Below are positions 36,401 to 44,287 of a DNA stretch of 59,365 bases, one piece after another. The stretch is from an uncultured Eubacterium sp. (GTDB lineage: Bacteria; Bacillota; Clostridia; Lachnospirales; Lachnospiraceae). Made by a program: the position numbers and the translations under genes. The stretch is taken from NCBI GenBank assembly GCA_910578975.1, contig CAJTRZ010000012.1, positions 1 through 59,365 of the forward strand, read 5' to 3'. The notes beneath the pieces are model-generated. The model worked only from the letters and a program-made list of their open reading frames with translations. It searched no databases and was not told where the DNA came from. Every line of letters starts with the position of its first letter. Within the stretch, counting starts at the first letter, position 1.

Positions 36401-38350
36401 GAGGTTGATTCAACAGAGCCTAGAACGATAACTAAGTATAATTTTAAGGATATATTAGAAGAGCAACAAGAATATTTTTCTTCAGTTACATCGAAAACTG
36501 CTGATGGTAATACGATTGTTGAATCAAAATTATACAATGGAGATATATATGAATATAAACAAGATAATGGTGAAGGTGTAGAAACAGGAAAAATGTATTC
36601 TGATATATATGGTAAATATATATTTAATACAACTCAAACTAAAAATAGTGATGCAGCGTCTTCTTATAATATAGATATTTATGCTGAAGATAAGAATATT
36701 AATTATACATATGATTTGGTAGGAAATATTATAGGTGTAAAAGTCAATAAGGAAATGAGGTATGAGTATGAATATGATGTGCGAGGTAGATTGTCTAAAG
36801 AAAAAGATTATGCGAACAGTAAATATTATGAATATGACTATAATGAAACAGGAAATATTTATGGAAAAACAGTATATGATTTAGACGAAGAGTATAATAA
36901 AGTTGAATCTACAAAGGTAACAGTTCAGTATGAATATGAAAACGAACAATGGCCGGATCAAATGACATCATATGCTAATCAAAAAATAACATATGACAAT
37001 GTAGGAAATCCGTTGGAATATAAGAACGGAATGGTGTTTGAATGGGATAGAGGACAACAACTGAAAAAAGTGCTACTTAAAGATGAAAGTAAAATATATT
37101 ATCGGTACAATGTAGAGGGGAAAAGAACATATAAAATAACACCTGATACGATAACAACATATGAATGGGATGGCGATATACTTATAAGAGAAAAAGTTAA
37201 TTATAGAGCGACAAATATAAACTATGATATATGGTATTTTTATGATAATAACAATAATGTTTTAGGATATGAGTATAGTTATATTAATGAAGTAGGTCAA
37301 AAAAAAAGAGTACGCATATATTATGAAAAGGATATGCAAGGAAATGTAATAGGTCTCTTAGATTCAAGAGGAGCAGAAATTGCGGTTTATTCATATGATG
37401 CATGGGGAAATATTACTGATACATTGTGTTATGAGGGATATGAAACAGCATACAAACTTAATCATTTTATGTATAGGAGCTATTACAGAGATAGTGAAAC
37501 AAATTTATATTATTTAGTAAGTAGATATTATGATTCGGAAACTTGCAGATTTATTAATGCAAATGTAAATTTGGGCTATAGTATGGATGGTTACAATTAT
37601 AATATGTACATTTATTGTAATAATAAACCTAATGAATGTTATTCTAGAGGAGGAATTACAAATGAAAACATACTGATGAAAAAAAGATATAGTGGTCAGG
37701 AATCAGGTGCTTATGGATATGGGGGAATAACTGATTGTCGAAAATATTTAGTAGATAGATATGGAGGTACTATTAAATTATATAGTTGTAGAAATTTAAC
37801 AATGCCGACATTTACTATGAGAGAAATTGAAAACAATGCTCAAAATTGTACTTTGGTGGCTATTACGAGAATGTTTAAGTATTATTTGTGGCAAGGATAT
37901 AAAAAAATTGATTCTAGTAATAGTAAAATATATAATAAAGTAAAGAAGGTAGCAAAAAATTATGGATATACAAATAAAGGAGGAACAGGACCGACAAAGA
38001 TTAATAATATAGTAGATAAGGTGGCGGATAACTATGGATATGGAAAGAGTAAGTGTAAGGGCATTTATGTATTGTGGAATTTTAATAAAGAAGTGAAGAA
38101 AGAAATAGATGCAGGAAGACCAGTTATAATGAATATTGCCACAGGATATTATAGAAATCATTCGGTTACAGTTTGTGGATATAATATTTATAGGAAACAG
38201 CAGACTATTAGAAAAATTAAGTACTATACATATTATTATATGATAACTGTATATGATGGATGGACATCAAGTTTTAGATATATAGATTATAATGCTTTTT
38301 CGAAATATCATTTTGGTTCATTTAATAAGACTACGATGAAATCTAAATAG
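33488..38350 (+). CDS. Exported RHS-repeat polymorphic toxin with C39-like cysteine peptidase tip
   Basis: A 1620-residue secreted protein. Order of parts: signal peptide (basic N-terminus, hydrophobic core ~15-30); a DNRLRE-type beta domain (~320-457, with EWNPSTITWNTQP); an Fn3-like segment; Ca2+-binding TSP3/dockerin-like repeats (~616-721, DTDGDGLEDGYE, DTDKDGFPDSYE, DSDGDGLTDLEE); YD repeats (~760-1340, e.g. YEYDVRGRLSKEKDY); the RHS core end (RYYDSETCRFINA from 1346, then MYIYCNNKP); and a variable C-terminal module (~1395-1620). That module has a papain-like triad: Cys1454 (NCTLVAITRMFKYY), His1558 (NHSVTVCGY), Asp1590 (YDGW). By RHS family logic the tip is a toxin whose target is unknown. 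The downstream membrane protein is the likely immunity factor. From about 35700 on, the DNA is visibly more AT-rich. Confidence 0.85.
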   Translation: MNKRQMKQLGKMRRKIIALALIVALVITGMNLDMMPQSIYATQEIAKEPPTEEKVTIVKELVDERTENSNTYLLSDGSKQAEIFTENIRFEKDGELFEYNPELTKLDSEDKELLDRNTSENTNDFLFVNDVGDSKQYFPKKMNKDTGIVLNNGKYVVGMTPKLEEGQSYAPDKSGDIVTYASNEKDISYEYISLKDGVKENIILNTKPEKYIFEYKIETKNTYLKQRKNDRGILVCDSRTDKIVGYIAPPNIKDGDENTDYENVTYSLIKKNNETVITLSVNEMYFENENLKYPVTIDPTMQWMSNKLTTTGVWSVPFMADSTLSQNPLTVSNYLLNTYPYNSENRIYLDTKNLLNGNAFVGEKAPLKGKYIESATLTMSEAEKPAHYPAGTVQIKRALGEWNPSTITWNTQPDVSEDYIAETVCSGKEGARHTLDITDWVQDIADEKFEDYGLVFTCPDKGMSAILYGPEFKYILDENGRPKESLYMTIVVNYREMESYDASVELSAEYNSETGKIETKVTDQNELPEGTSVSGYKIYERKEDSSNFTVVYKGTDISEMMEISPKDADNIDLRVCILYSDGTVRPSNIVSLKKMEETDDEGREEGESTVTYEQTTIDTDGDGLEDGYEIWDFKTLWNTETGVDEEGNKIYDLDTDKDGFPDSYEVFTLGTDPAVANEEGKDSDGDGLTDLEEYEKGTDPWLKDSDFDNISDRADSTPRKTNGNTKQSAAAAATVHLGLYDRQYSEYNEGVLYSYITNIFDSSIKRIYMDYEDSSLNKTIKYFYDNEGNNTAVVEQYDGEYDPTYTQLICITYTYDGKGNVVYICDQKTKYTMNYDNEGNMQSLKVGNQELINCSSLGSIGEDNNEKEKQNNGTNQNTSVTKYGNEQSIKTVKIKREVEEGDEESSALILKTYYGDDVETSYITEYNNNGDILKFTDNTQGSSEPIVYNYTYTDSTTIVTRNDGFIKTEEKEVDSTEPRTITKYNFKDILEEQQEYFSSVTSKTADGNTIVESKLYNGDIYEYKQDNGEGVETGKMYSDIYGKYIFNTTQTKNSDAASSYNIDIYAEDKNINYTYDLVGNIIGVKVNKEMRYEYEYDVRGRLSKEKDYANSKYYEYDYNETGNIYGKTVYDLDEEYNKVESTKVTVQYEYENEQWPDQMTSYANQKITYDNVGNPLEYKNGMVFEWDRGQQLKKVLLKDESKIYYRYNVEGKRTYKITPDTITTYEWDGDILIREKVNYRATNINYDIWYFYDNNNNVLGYEYSYINEVGQKKRVRIYYEKDMQGNVIGLLDSRGAEIAVYSYDAWGNITDTLCYEGYETAYKLNHFMYRSYYRDSETNLYYLVSRYYDSETCRFINANVNLGYSMDGYNYNMYIYCNNKPNECYSRGGITNENILMKKRYSGQESGAYGYGGITDCRKYLVDRYGGTIKLYSCRNLTMPTFTMREIENNAQNCTLVAITRMFKYYLWQGYKKIDSSNSKIYNKVKKVAKNYGYTNKGGTGPTKINNIVDKVADNYGYGKSKCKGIYVLWNFNKEVKKEIDAGRPVIMNIATGYYRNHSVTVCGYNIYRKQQTIRKIKYYTYYYMITVYDGWTSSFRYIDYNAFSKYHFGSFNKTTMKSK

Positions 38351-38365
38351 AAAGGGAGGAGTATA

Positions 38366-38815
38366 ATGAATATATTTTTATTTTTATATTTAATAATAGC
38401 ATTTGCGTTTATTTTAGCATTTTTTTCGCTAAAAAATAAAGTCAAACAGAGAATTATTGTATTAAGTTGTATAGCTTTTTGTTTTGTTGTTGTATCTACC
38501 ATATGTGTTTATTTTTTATATGATGGAGTGGAGAAATCTATATACATAATGACTGAAAATCATGAAAGAATAGAAATTAAACTGGATAATGTAAAAGATT
38601 ATTATGGTTATAATTTTTATAGATTTAGCACTGATTTATCTACAGAAGAATTATTAGAGGAAGTGAAAGAAACTTATGATAATGCATATTATGACAAAAC
38701 AGAAAATAAAGTAGTTTTCGAGCATAATGATGTAGAATACGAAATCGAAAATGAGGGCATGAAAAAAATTTTATGGATTAGATTATACAAATATTTATTT
38801 GCTCAAAAAGAATAA
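38366..38815 (+). CDS. Two-span membrane protein, likely immunity protein of the RHS toxin
   Basis: A 149-residue protein with two hydrophobic helices (residues ~2-22 and ~28-52) and a 95-residue acidic C-terminal domain (TENHERIEIKLDNVKD, LLEEVKETYDN). No family is recognised. It starts 15 bp after the RHS stop with an AAGGGAGGAG ribosome site, so the genes are cotranscribed. Small, unrelated-looking genes directly downstream of RHS C-termini typically encode the cognate immunity protein. Membrane anchoring fits a toxin meeting the cell from outside or during export. The role is inferred from position only. Confidence 0.65.
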   Translation: MNIFLFLYLIIAFAFILAFFSLKNKVKQRIIVLSCIAFCFVVVSTICVYFLYDGVEKSIYIMTENHERIEIKLDNVKDYYGYNFYRFSTDLSTEELLEEVKETYDNAYYDKTENKVVFEHNDVEYEIENEGMKKILWIRLYKYLFAQKE

Positions 38816-38955
38816 TAAGAAAGGGAGAATCAGCCAGTTGTTTATATACTGGATTAGATAATATGTTGATGAAACTTTAATTGTAAATGATTTATAGCAA
38901 AGTTGTACTAAAAATTTAGTACTACATTCAACAAAATAATAAAAGATAAATTAGT

Positions 38956-38984
38956 AACCTATTGACTTTGAAAGTCAATAGGTT
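38956..38984. promoter_or_regulatory. Perfect 13-bp palindrome, putative operator
   Basis: aacctattgactt (38956-38968) and aagtcaataggtt (38972-38984) are exact reverse complements around a 3-nt centre. It contains the -35 box and fills the spacer of the ATPase gene promoter, the classic place for a repressor dimer. A second palindrome, gtactaaa/tttagtac (38905-38922), lies 33 bp upstream. Confidence 0.75.
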
Positions 38985-38989
38985 ATAAT
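38962..38989 (+). promoter_or_regulatory. Promoter of the AAA ATPase gene
   Basis: ttgact (38962-38967), a 16-nt spacer and a perfect tataat (38984-38989), 30 bp before the start codon. Confidence 0.8.
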
Positions 38990-39018
38990 TATTTTATGAC
39001 AAATTTGGAGGTAGTAAT

Positions 39019-40623
39019 ATGGATTACAGAGCGATGATTGAAGATTTGGAAATACAGATTTCCATGTTACCTATAGGTTATATTTCTAAGAAAAATATTA
39101 ATGGTAATGTTTATTATTACCAACAATGGACGGAAAATGGAAAGGTTAAAAGTAAGTACATTAAAAAAAGTGAACTGGAACAGTTTGAAGGCCAGATAGC
39201 GAAAAGAAAACAGTTAGAAAAAGAATTGAAAGATTTAAAAGAGAAAGAAAAAAAACACGTTGAAGTTATCTCTTATGTTCCTCATAAAGAACGGTATAAA
39301 ACGAATGTGGTGTTTGGCACTGCGCTGCAGGATATGGGAGAAGCAGTCAGAGGATACGAAGCAAGACCTTGTTTTGAGGAACTTACTAATTACTTGGACA
39401 GCCCGGAAGTGGATAAGATATGTATTCTTTATGGACTGAAAAGAACAGGCAAGACAACGTTAATTCGACAGGCTTTGTTTCGGATGACAAAGATTCAGCT
39501 GGACAGGTCTGCCTATATTAAAATTATTAAATCAAATACAATGGCTGAACTGGCACAGGATTTAAAAGATTTATATGATAAGAAGGTAAGATATGTTTTT
39601 ATAGAAGATGTTACGAATGTAAGTGATTTTATAGAATCAGCTTCCGTTTTATCTGATGTTTTTGCAGCAACAGGCATGAAGATTGTTTTATCCAGTCAGG
39701 AACCGTTAAGTTTCTGGAATGTCATTCATGATGAACTGTACCATAAGGCAGATATGATTCATACTACATTTATTTCTTATGGTGAATACAGTGTTATTAT
39801 GGATAATGACAGTCTGGATAATTATATGGAATTTGGTGGAGTATTAGGAGAAGAAAAGCCGGAGTTCGATGAATATATTGGAAAAAATGGTGAATTGACG
39901 GAAGATATTCAGAAGGGAATAGAAAAAATATGCCGCAGGTTTTTATCTAAAATTTTAACAAGGGAATATGTAGAACAAAAATTAGGATTAACTTCTAAGG
40001 TATCTATATGGGAACGAAGGAAAGACAAGCAGCCACAGTATGTGGAAGTTTCTGAGATTTATAATGATACAACAATCAATTTATTGAAAGATTTAGATTT
40101 TGTTAAGGAATGTCCTGCTGCTGGAATTAATGACACAGTGGAGGAAGTGAAGGAGTTTTTGTTTCTGCAGCCGGGAAGAAAGTATCTTAAGTGTAGAGAA
40201 TTGATTGAACCATTTTTGAAGGAGTTGAAATTTGACAATTTAAGTGCCAGTGATAAACAAATTATTGTTGAAGGGGTATTAGAGGAGATTAGAAATAATA
40301 TTTTAAAAGATATTGTTTTATTTGAGACAAGCAGAGGAGTCTCTGAACGATATAGAGCTTTTAGATTACATTTACCGAAAGGCAGTTTTGACATGGTAGT
40401 TTATGATAAAGAGCAGAATCAATGTACAGTATTTGAAATTATTGATGAAAAGGAAGTTCAGCAGAAAAATTATAAAAATTTAATTGATGAAGCAAAGATA
40501 AATGAATTGGAAAAGCACTATGGGAAGATTACAACAAAATATATTCTTTATCGTGGAGAGGATTACTTTGAGGATGATAAAATTGTATATATGAATGTAG
40601 AAAACTATTTAAAGAGTTTATAA
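39019..40623 (+). CDS. AAA family ATP-binding protein (AAA_14/DUF4143-like)
   Basis: A 534-residue protein. Residues 1-75 form a charged region with a coiled coil (EFEG-IAKRKQLEKELKDLKEKEKK), preceded by a strand pair (YISKKNINGNVYYYQQWTENG) seen at the front of some Lachnospiraceae ATPases. The ATPase domain has Walker A GLKRTGKTT (G139-K145-T146) and Walker B YVFIEDV (~192-198), then LSSQEPLSFW as a sensor-like strand. The C-terminal ~150 residues (e.g. FRLHLPKGSFDMVVYDKEQNQCTVFEI) resemble the restriction-endonuclease-like tail of DUF4143 ATPases. The biological role is unknown; mobile-element, defence and toxin-related roles have all been proposed for relatives. Its own palindromic operator suggests tight control. 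Confidence 0.7.
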   Translation: MDYRAMIEDLEIQISMLPIGYISKKNINGNVYYYQQWTENGKVKSKYIKKSELEQFEGQIAKRKQLEKELKDLKEKEKKHVEVISYVPHKERYKTNVVFGTALQDMGEAVRGYEARPCFEELTNYLDSPEVDKICILYGLKRTGKTTLIRQALFRMTKIQLDRSAYIKIIKSNTMAELAQDLKDLYDKKVRYVFIEDVTNVSDFIESASVLSDVFAATGMKIVLSSQEPLSFWNVIHDELYHKADMIHTTFISYGEYSVIMDNDSLDNYMEFGGVLGEEKPEFDEYIGKNGELTEDIQKGIEKICRRFLSKILTREYVEQKLGLTSKVSIWERRKDKQPQYVEVSEIYNDTTINLLKDLDFVKECPAAGINDTVEEVKEFLFLQPGRKYLKCRELIEPFLKELKFDNLSASDKQIIVEGVLEEIRNNILKDIVLFETSRGVSERYRAFRLHLPKGSFDMVVYDKEQNQCTVFEIIDEKEVQQKNYKNLIDEAKINELEKHYGKITTKYILYRGEDYFEDDKIVYMNVENYLKSL

Positions 40624-40673
40624 AAGATATTGTTGACTGACATGTGAAAAATTAATTAGAAGGAGGCAGAAAG

Positions 40674-41246
40674 ATGAACAATACTCTTGAAATCAGATGG
40701 CATGGCCGTGGAGGGCAGGGTGCCAAGACAGCAGCATTGCTTTTGGCAGAGGTTGCTTTTAAAACAGGTAAGAATGCACAAGGATTTCCTGAATATGGAC
40801 CGGAGAGAATGGGAGCACCGATTACAGCATATGACAGAATCAGTGATGAGCCGATACGTGTTCATTCAAATATTTATGAACCACAGTTTGTGGTGGTAGT
40901 AGATGAGACGCTGTTGGATATTGTTGATGTTACAGCAGGACTTCGGGAAGACGGAGCTATTCTGGTTAATACAGCAAAAAGCAAAGAGGAAATACTTCCA
41001 AGTTTAAAAGGATATCAGGGGAAGATATATACTATTGATGCAAGACAGATAGCCATGGATACATTAGGAAAGAACTTCCCAAACACACCAATGCTTGCAG
41101 CCATTGTAAAAGTAACTGGTGTAATTGATGATGAGGTGTTCTTAAATGAGATGGAAGGGTCTTTCAAGCATAAATTTGCGAAGAAACCGGAAGTGATTCA
41201 GGGAAATATGGAAGCACTGAAAACAGCATTAAGGGAGGTTAAGTAA
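40674..41246 (+). CDS. porG: Pyruvate:ferredoxin oxidoreductase gamma subunit
   Basis: A 190-residue subunit of the four-part 2-oxoacid:ferredoxin oxidoreductase. The N-terminal block IRWHGRGGQGAKTAALLLAE and the following FPEYGPERMGAPITAYDRIS are the family signature for CoA binding and intersubunit contact. AGAAGGAGG directly precedes the ATG at 40674. The stop overlaps the porD start by one base, so the cluster porG-porD-porA-porB is one tightly coupled operon that makes acetyl-CoA, CO2 and reduced ferredoxin from pyruvate. Confidence 0.92.
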   Translation: MNNTLEIRWHGRGGQGAKTAALLLAEVAFKTGKNAQGFPEYGPERMGAPITAYDRISDEPIRVHSNIYEPQFVVVVDETLLDIVDVTAGLREDGAILVNTAKSKEEILPSLKGYQGKIYTIDARQIAMDTLGKNFPNTPMLAAIVKVTGVIDDEVFLNEMEGSFKHKFAKKPEVIQGNMEALKTALREVK

Positions 41247-41548
41247 TGGCAAAATCAGATATAACAAAATTAGGTCAGGATGTTGCATGGCAGGATGTGA
41301 CACGTGGTAATACAATCGTTGGCTGTGGAACAACAAAGCACTTTATTACAGGCGATTGGACAGCTGTTGCTCCAGTAATTGATGAAGAAAAATGTAAGCA
41401 ATGTCTCTTATGCGTACCAGTATGTCCAGATAGTTGTATCGCTGTAAAAGATTACAAGAGACAGGCAATAGATTTAGACCACTGTAAAGGATGTGGAATT
41501 TGCGTAAAAGCATGTCCTTTTGGTGCAATTAAGATGGAGGTGAAATAG
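41246..41548 (+). CDS. porD: Pyruvate:ferredoxin oxidoreductase delta subunit (2[4Fe-4S] ferredoxin)
   Basis: A 100-residue ferredoxin-like subunit with two CX2CX2CX3CP clusters: CKQCLLCVPVCPDSC and CKGCGICVKACP. It relays electrons from the TPP site to external ferredoxin. An N-terminal ~45-residue arm (TRGNTIVGCGTTKHFITGDW) is typical of the Por/Vor delta subunit. Its start overlaps the porG stop by one base, and porA begins 2 nt after its stop. Confidence 0.93.
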   Translation: MAKSDITKLGQDVAWQDVTRGNTIVGCGTTKHFITGDWTAVAPVIDEEKCKQCLLCVPVCPDSCIAVKDYKRQAIDLDHCKGCGICVKACPFGAIKMEVK

Positions 41549-41550
41549 TT

Positions 41551-42744
41551 ATGCCAAAGAAAGTATTAATGTCAGGAAATGAGGCTGTGGCGACAGCGCT
41601 CAGACAGATTAATCCCGATGTATTTCCAGCGTTTCCTATCACACCATCTACTGAAATACCACAGTATTTTTCTAATTATGTTTCCAATGGGCAGGTCGAC
41701 ACGGAATTTATAACAGTTGAATCAGAACACAGTTCTATGAGCGCAGCTATGGGAGCTTCAGCGGCAGGTGCGAGAGCATTGACAGCTACATCATCTGCGG
41801 GATTAGCATTTATGTGGGAGGTTTTGGGTGTTACAGCATCCAGCAGGCTTCCTGTGGCTCTTGCAGCAGTGTGCAGGGCATTGACAGGACCGCTCAATAT
41901 TAATTGTGACCATTCTGATACAATGGGAGCCAGAGATTCCGGATGGATTCAGTTATATGCGGAGGATAATCAGGAAGCCTATGATAATATGGTAATGGCT
42001 TTTAATATTGCAGAGCATAAAGATGTCATGCTTCCAATTATGATTTGTCAGGATGGTTTTATTACCAGCCATGCCATGATGAATATGGAATTATTAGATG
42101 ATGAAACAGTAAAAGACTTCGTTGGAGAAAGAGAACCAGTGGACTATCTCTTGAATCCGGAAGAGAAATTTGCTGTTGGTCCATACGCGGTATCTGAATA
42201 TTACATGGAATCAAGAAAAGCTCAGGCGCATGCTATGGAAAATGCAAAGCAGGTGATTTTAGATGTAGCAAAGGATTTTGAAAAGATTTCAGGTCGTAAA
42301 TATGGTCTGATAGAAGAATACAAAATGGATGATGCAGAGTATGCAATGGTAATTATCGGTTCAGCAGCAGGTACTGCAAAGGAAGCAATTGACCAGATGA
42401 GAGCAGGGGGAGGCAAGGTTGGATTAATTAAAATTCGTTCCTTCAGACCATTTCCGGGTGCAGAAATTGTAGCATCTCTTAAGAAATGTAAGGCAGTAGC
42501 TGTGATGGATCGAAGTGAGGCGTTCTCAACCAATGGTGGTCCTGTAGGCGCAGAGACAATGCAGGCAATGTATACAGCAGGATGCACAGCCAAGGCTATT
42601 AATATTATGTATGGTATTGGTGGCAGGGACGTAACAGTAGATGATATGAAAGGTGTTTACAAGACACTTATGGATATTGCTGAAACTGGTGAGACAGGTC
42701 CAACATACAGATATATGGGATTAAGAGATAAGGAGGCAAAATAA
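41551..42744 (+). CDS. porA: Pyruvate:ferredoxin oxidoreductase alpha subunit
   Basis: A 397-residue subunit with the transketolase-like pyrimidine-binding domain. Markers are the N-terminal KVLMSGNEAVATALRQINPD, AFPITPSTEIPQYF, TVESEHSSMSAAMGASAAGAR, and TSSAGLAFMWEVLGV, followed by a C-terminal transketolase-C-like domain (VGLIKIRSFRPFPGAEI). It works with PorB to hold thiamine pyrophosphate. An AGGTGA ribosome site lies at the porD end. Length is normal for separate alpha subunits. Confidence 0.93.
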   Translation: MPKKVLMSGNEAVATALRQINPDVFPAFPITPSTEIPQYFSNYVSNGQVDTEFITVESEHSSMSAAMGASAAGARALTATSSAGLAFMWEVLGVTASSRLPVALAAVCRALTGPLNINCDHSDTMGARDSGWIQLYAEDNQEAYDNMVMAFNIAEHKDVMLPIMICQDGFITSHAMMNMELLDDETVKDFVGEREPVDYLLNPEEKFAVGPYAVSEYYMESRKAQAHAMENAKQVILDVAKDFEKISGRKYGLIEEYKMDDAEYAMVIIGSAAGTAKEAIDQMRAGGGKVGLIKIRSFRPFPGAEIVASLKKCKAVAVMDRSEAFSTNGGPVGAETMQAMYTAGCTAKAINIMYGIGGRDVTVDDMKGVYKTLMDIAETGETGPTYRYMGLRDKEAK

Positions 42745-42746
42745 TT

Positions 42747-43679
42747 ATGGGTTACAATTTTAAAGAGACTATGAACAAACCGGAACGTTTTGCTCCTGGT
42801 CATAGAATGTGTGCAGGCTGTGGTGCGACAATCTGTGCTAGAAATGTACTTCGTGGACTTCATGAGGGCGATAAGGCAGTTATCGGTTGTGCGACAGGAT
42901 GTTTAAATGTATCATCTTTCCAATATCCATATGTGGCATGGGAAGACAGTTATATTCATAGTGCTTTTGAAAATGCCAGTTCTACAATGAGTGGTGTTGA
43001 AGGGGCTTACAAGGCACTTAAGAGAAAAGGAAAGATAAAAGAAAATTACAAGTTTATTTGCTTTGGTGGTGATGGCGGAACATATGATATTGGTATTCAG
43101 TCATTGTCCGGTGCTATGGAGCGTGGAACAAATTATACATATGTATGTTATGACAATGGTGCGTATATGAATACCGGTACACAACGTTCTTCTGCGACAC
43201 CAATGTATGCAGATACAACAACCACACCAGTAGGTAGCCAGTGTAATGGTAAGGAGCAGTATCGAAAGGATCTTGCAGCAATTTTGGCAGCTCACGATAT
43301 TCCGTACGCAGCGCAGACTACATTTTTTAATGGATTTAAGGATTTACATACAAAAGCAGAATGCGCAATTTATACAGATGGTCCGGCATTCTTAAATGTA
43401 TGTGCACCATGTCCTACAGGATGGAAGTATAAGACTGATGAGATTATGGAGATTTGCAGATTGGCTGTAGAGACAAACTACTGGCCACTTTATGAAGTGA
43501 TAGAAGGTAAGTGGATTTTGAACTATGAGCCAAAGAACAGACTTCCGATTGAAGAATTCTTAAAAACACAGGGAAGATTTAAACACTTGTTTAAACCTGA
43601 AAATGAGCATTTAATTGATAAGTATCAGAAAGAAGTTGACAGACGATTTGAGGACCTGCAGTTCAAATGCAGCAGATAG
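42747..43679 (+). CDS. porB: Pyruvate:ferredoxin oxidoreductase beta subunit
   Basis: A 310-residue TPP-binding catalytic subunit. The N-terminal cysteines MCAGCGATICARNVL and a later Cys (VCAPCPTGW) bind the proximal [4Fe-4S] cluster. The TPP/Mg2+ motif is FGGDGGTYDIGIQSLSGAMER, and CYDNGAYMNTGTQRSSATP is the form seen in pyruvate-specific rather than branched-chain enzymes, which is why por is chosen over vor or kor. It ends the four-gene operon; porB starts 2 nt after porA. Confidence 0.93.
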   Translation: MGYNFKETMNKPERFAPGHRMCAGCGATICARNVLRGLHEGDKAVIGCATGCLNVSSFQYPYVAWEDSYIHSAFENASSTMSGVEGAYKALKRKGKIKENYKFICFGGDGGTYDIGIQSLSGAMERGTNYTYVCYDNGAYMNTGTQRSSATPMYADTTTTPVGSQCNGKEQYRKDLAAILAAHDIPYAAQTTFFNGFKDLHTKAECAIYTDGPAFLNVCAPCPTGWKYKTDEIMEICRLAVETNYWPLYEVIEGKWILNYEPKNRLPIEEFLKTQGRFKHLFKPENEHLIDKYQKEVDRRFEDLQFKCSR

Positions 43680-43733
43680 TTGGATATCAGAGTTTCTATA
43701 TTGGTGCATTTTATAAAGTATTAGGAGAAGGAT

Positions 43734-44153
43734 ATGAGATTTGAATATAACAGGGATAAAGAAACATTGTTGAATGTAATGGATAATAAATCCAAAAAGA
43801 AAAATATTGTGGTGAAAGAGAGCAGCGACAGAATAGAGGTTACTCTTGCTCAGGGAAAATTTGATTCCAGTGTGGAATCAGTACCTGTTACATTTAAAGG
43901 AAAGATAACTGAAGAAGACAATACTTGTGTAATCGAAGGAAGATTTTCTTTTGGATTTTATCTTTATACCATGGTAATTGTGGCAGCAGCTTTGATTGTT
44001 GCCAGATTCCTATGGTCTGCTTATAAAATGCAGACAGCAAACATGATTCTGTGTGGAATTGTGGCAGCAATACTTGTAATCGTGATGGCGGTAGTTGTGG
44101 CGAAAGCAGCAAAGCCAAAGGAGATTATAGAAGAATTTTTAAACACAATATAA
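43734..44153 (+). CDS. Hypothetical membrane protein
   Basis: A 139-residue protein with a soluble N-terminal ~75 residues of beta-rich character and two closely spaced membrane helices (residues ~78-97 and ~103-122), ending in a short charged tail. No family is recognised. GGAGAAGG before the ATG is a good ribosome site. It follows porB by 54 bp and could be part of that transcript, although nothing links it to the oxidoreductase. A terminator lies about 50 bp after its stop. Confidence 0.7.
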   Translation: MRFEYNRDKETLLNVMDNKSKKKNIVVKESSDRIEVTLAQGKFDSSVESVPVTFKGKITEEDNTCVIEGRFSFGFYLYTMVIVAAALIVARFLWSAYKMQTANMILCGIVAAILVIVMAVVVAKAAKPKEIIEEFLNTI

Positions 44154-44200
44154 AAAATATTGAATAAAAACAAAAAGTGATTTATAATCGGGTTGGAGAG

Positions 44201-44233
44201 AAGCACATTTTCTGTAAAGAAGATGTGCTTTTT
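44201..44233 (+). terminator. Terminator before the XRE regulator
   Basis: aagcacat (44201-44208) pairs with atgtgctt (44223-44230), followed by a T-run. It probably ends transcription from the porGDAB/membrane-protein side. Confidence 0.75.
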
Positions 44234-44248
44234 GTATACAAAAATATT

Positions 44249-44276
44249 TATAATATGTCTAATAAGACATATTATA
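44249..44276. promoter_or_regulatory. Perfect 12-bp palindrome overlapping a -10 box, putative XRE operator
   Basis: tataatatgtct (44249-44260) mirrors agacatattata (44265-44276) around aata. The left arm includes a perfect -10 tataat. The right arm abuts the ribosome site AAAGGAGGGG (44277-44286) of the XRE gene. Autorepression is the simplest reading. Confidence 0.7.
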
Positions 44277-44287
44277 AAGGAGGGGAA

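Noticed and set aside
44177..44287. Longer XRE regulator
   Set aside because: The extension runs through a terminator and the palindrome, and AAAGGAGGGG marks 44288 as the start.
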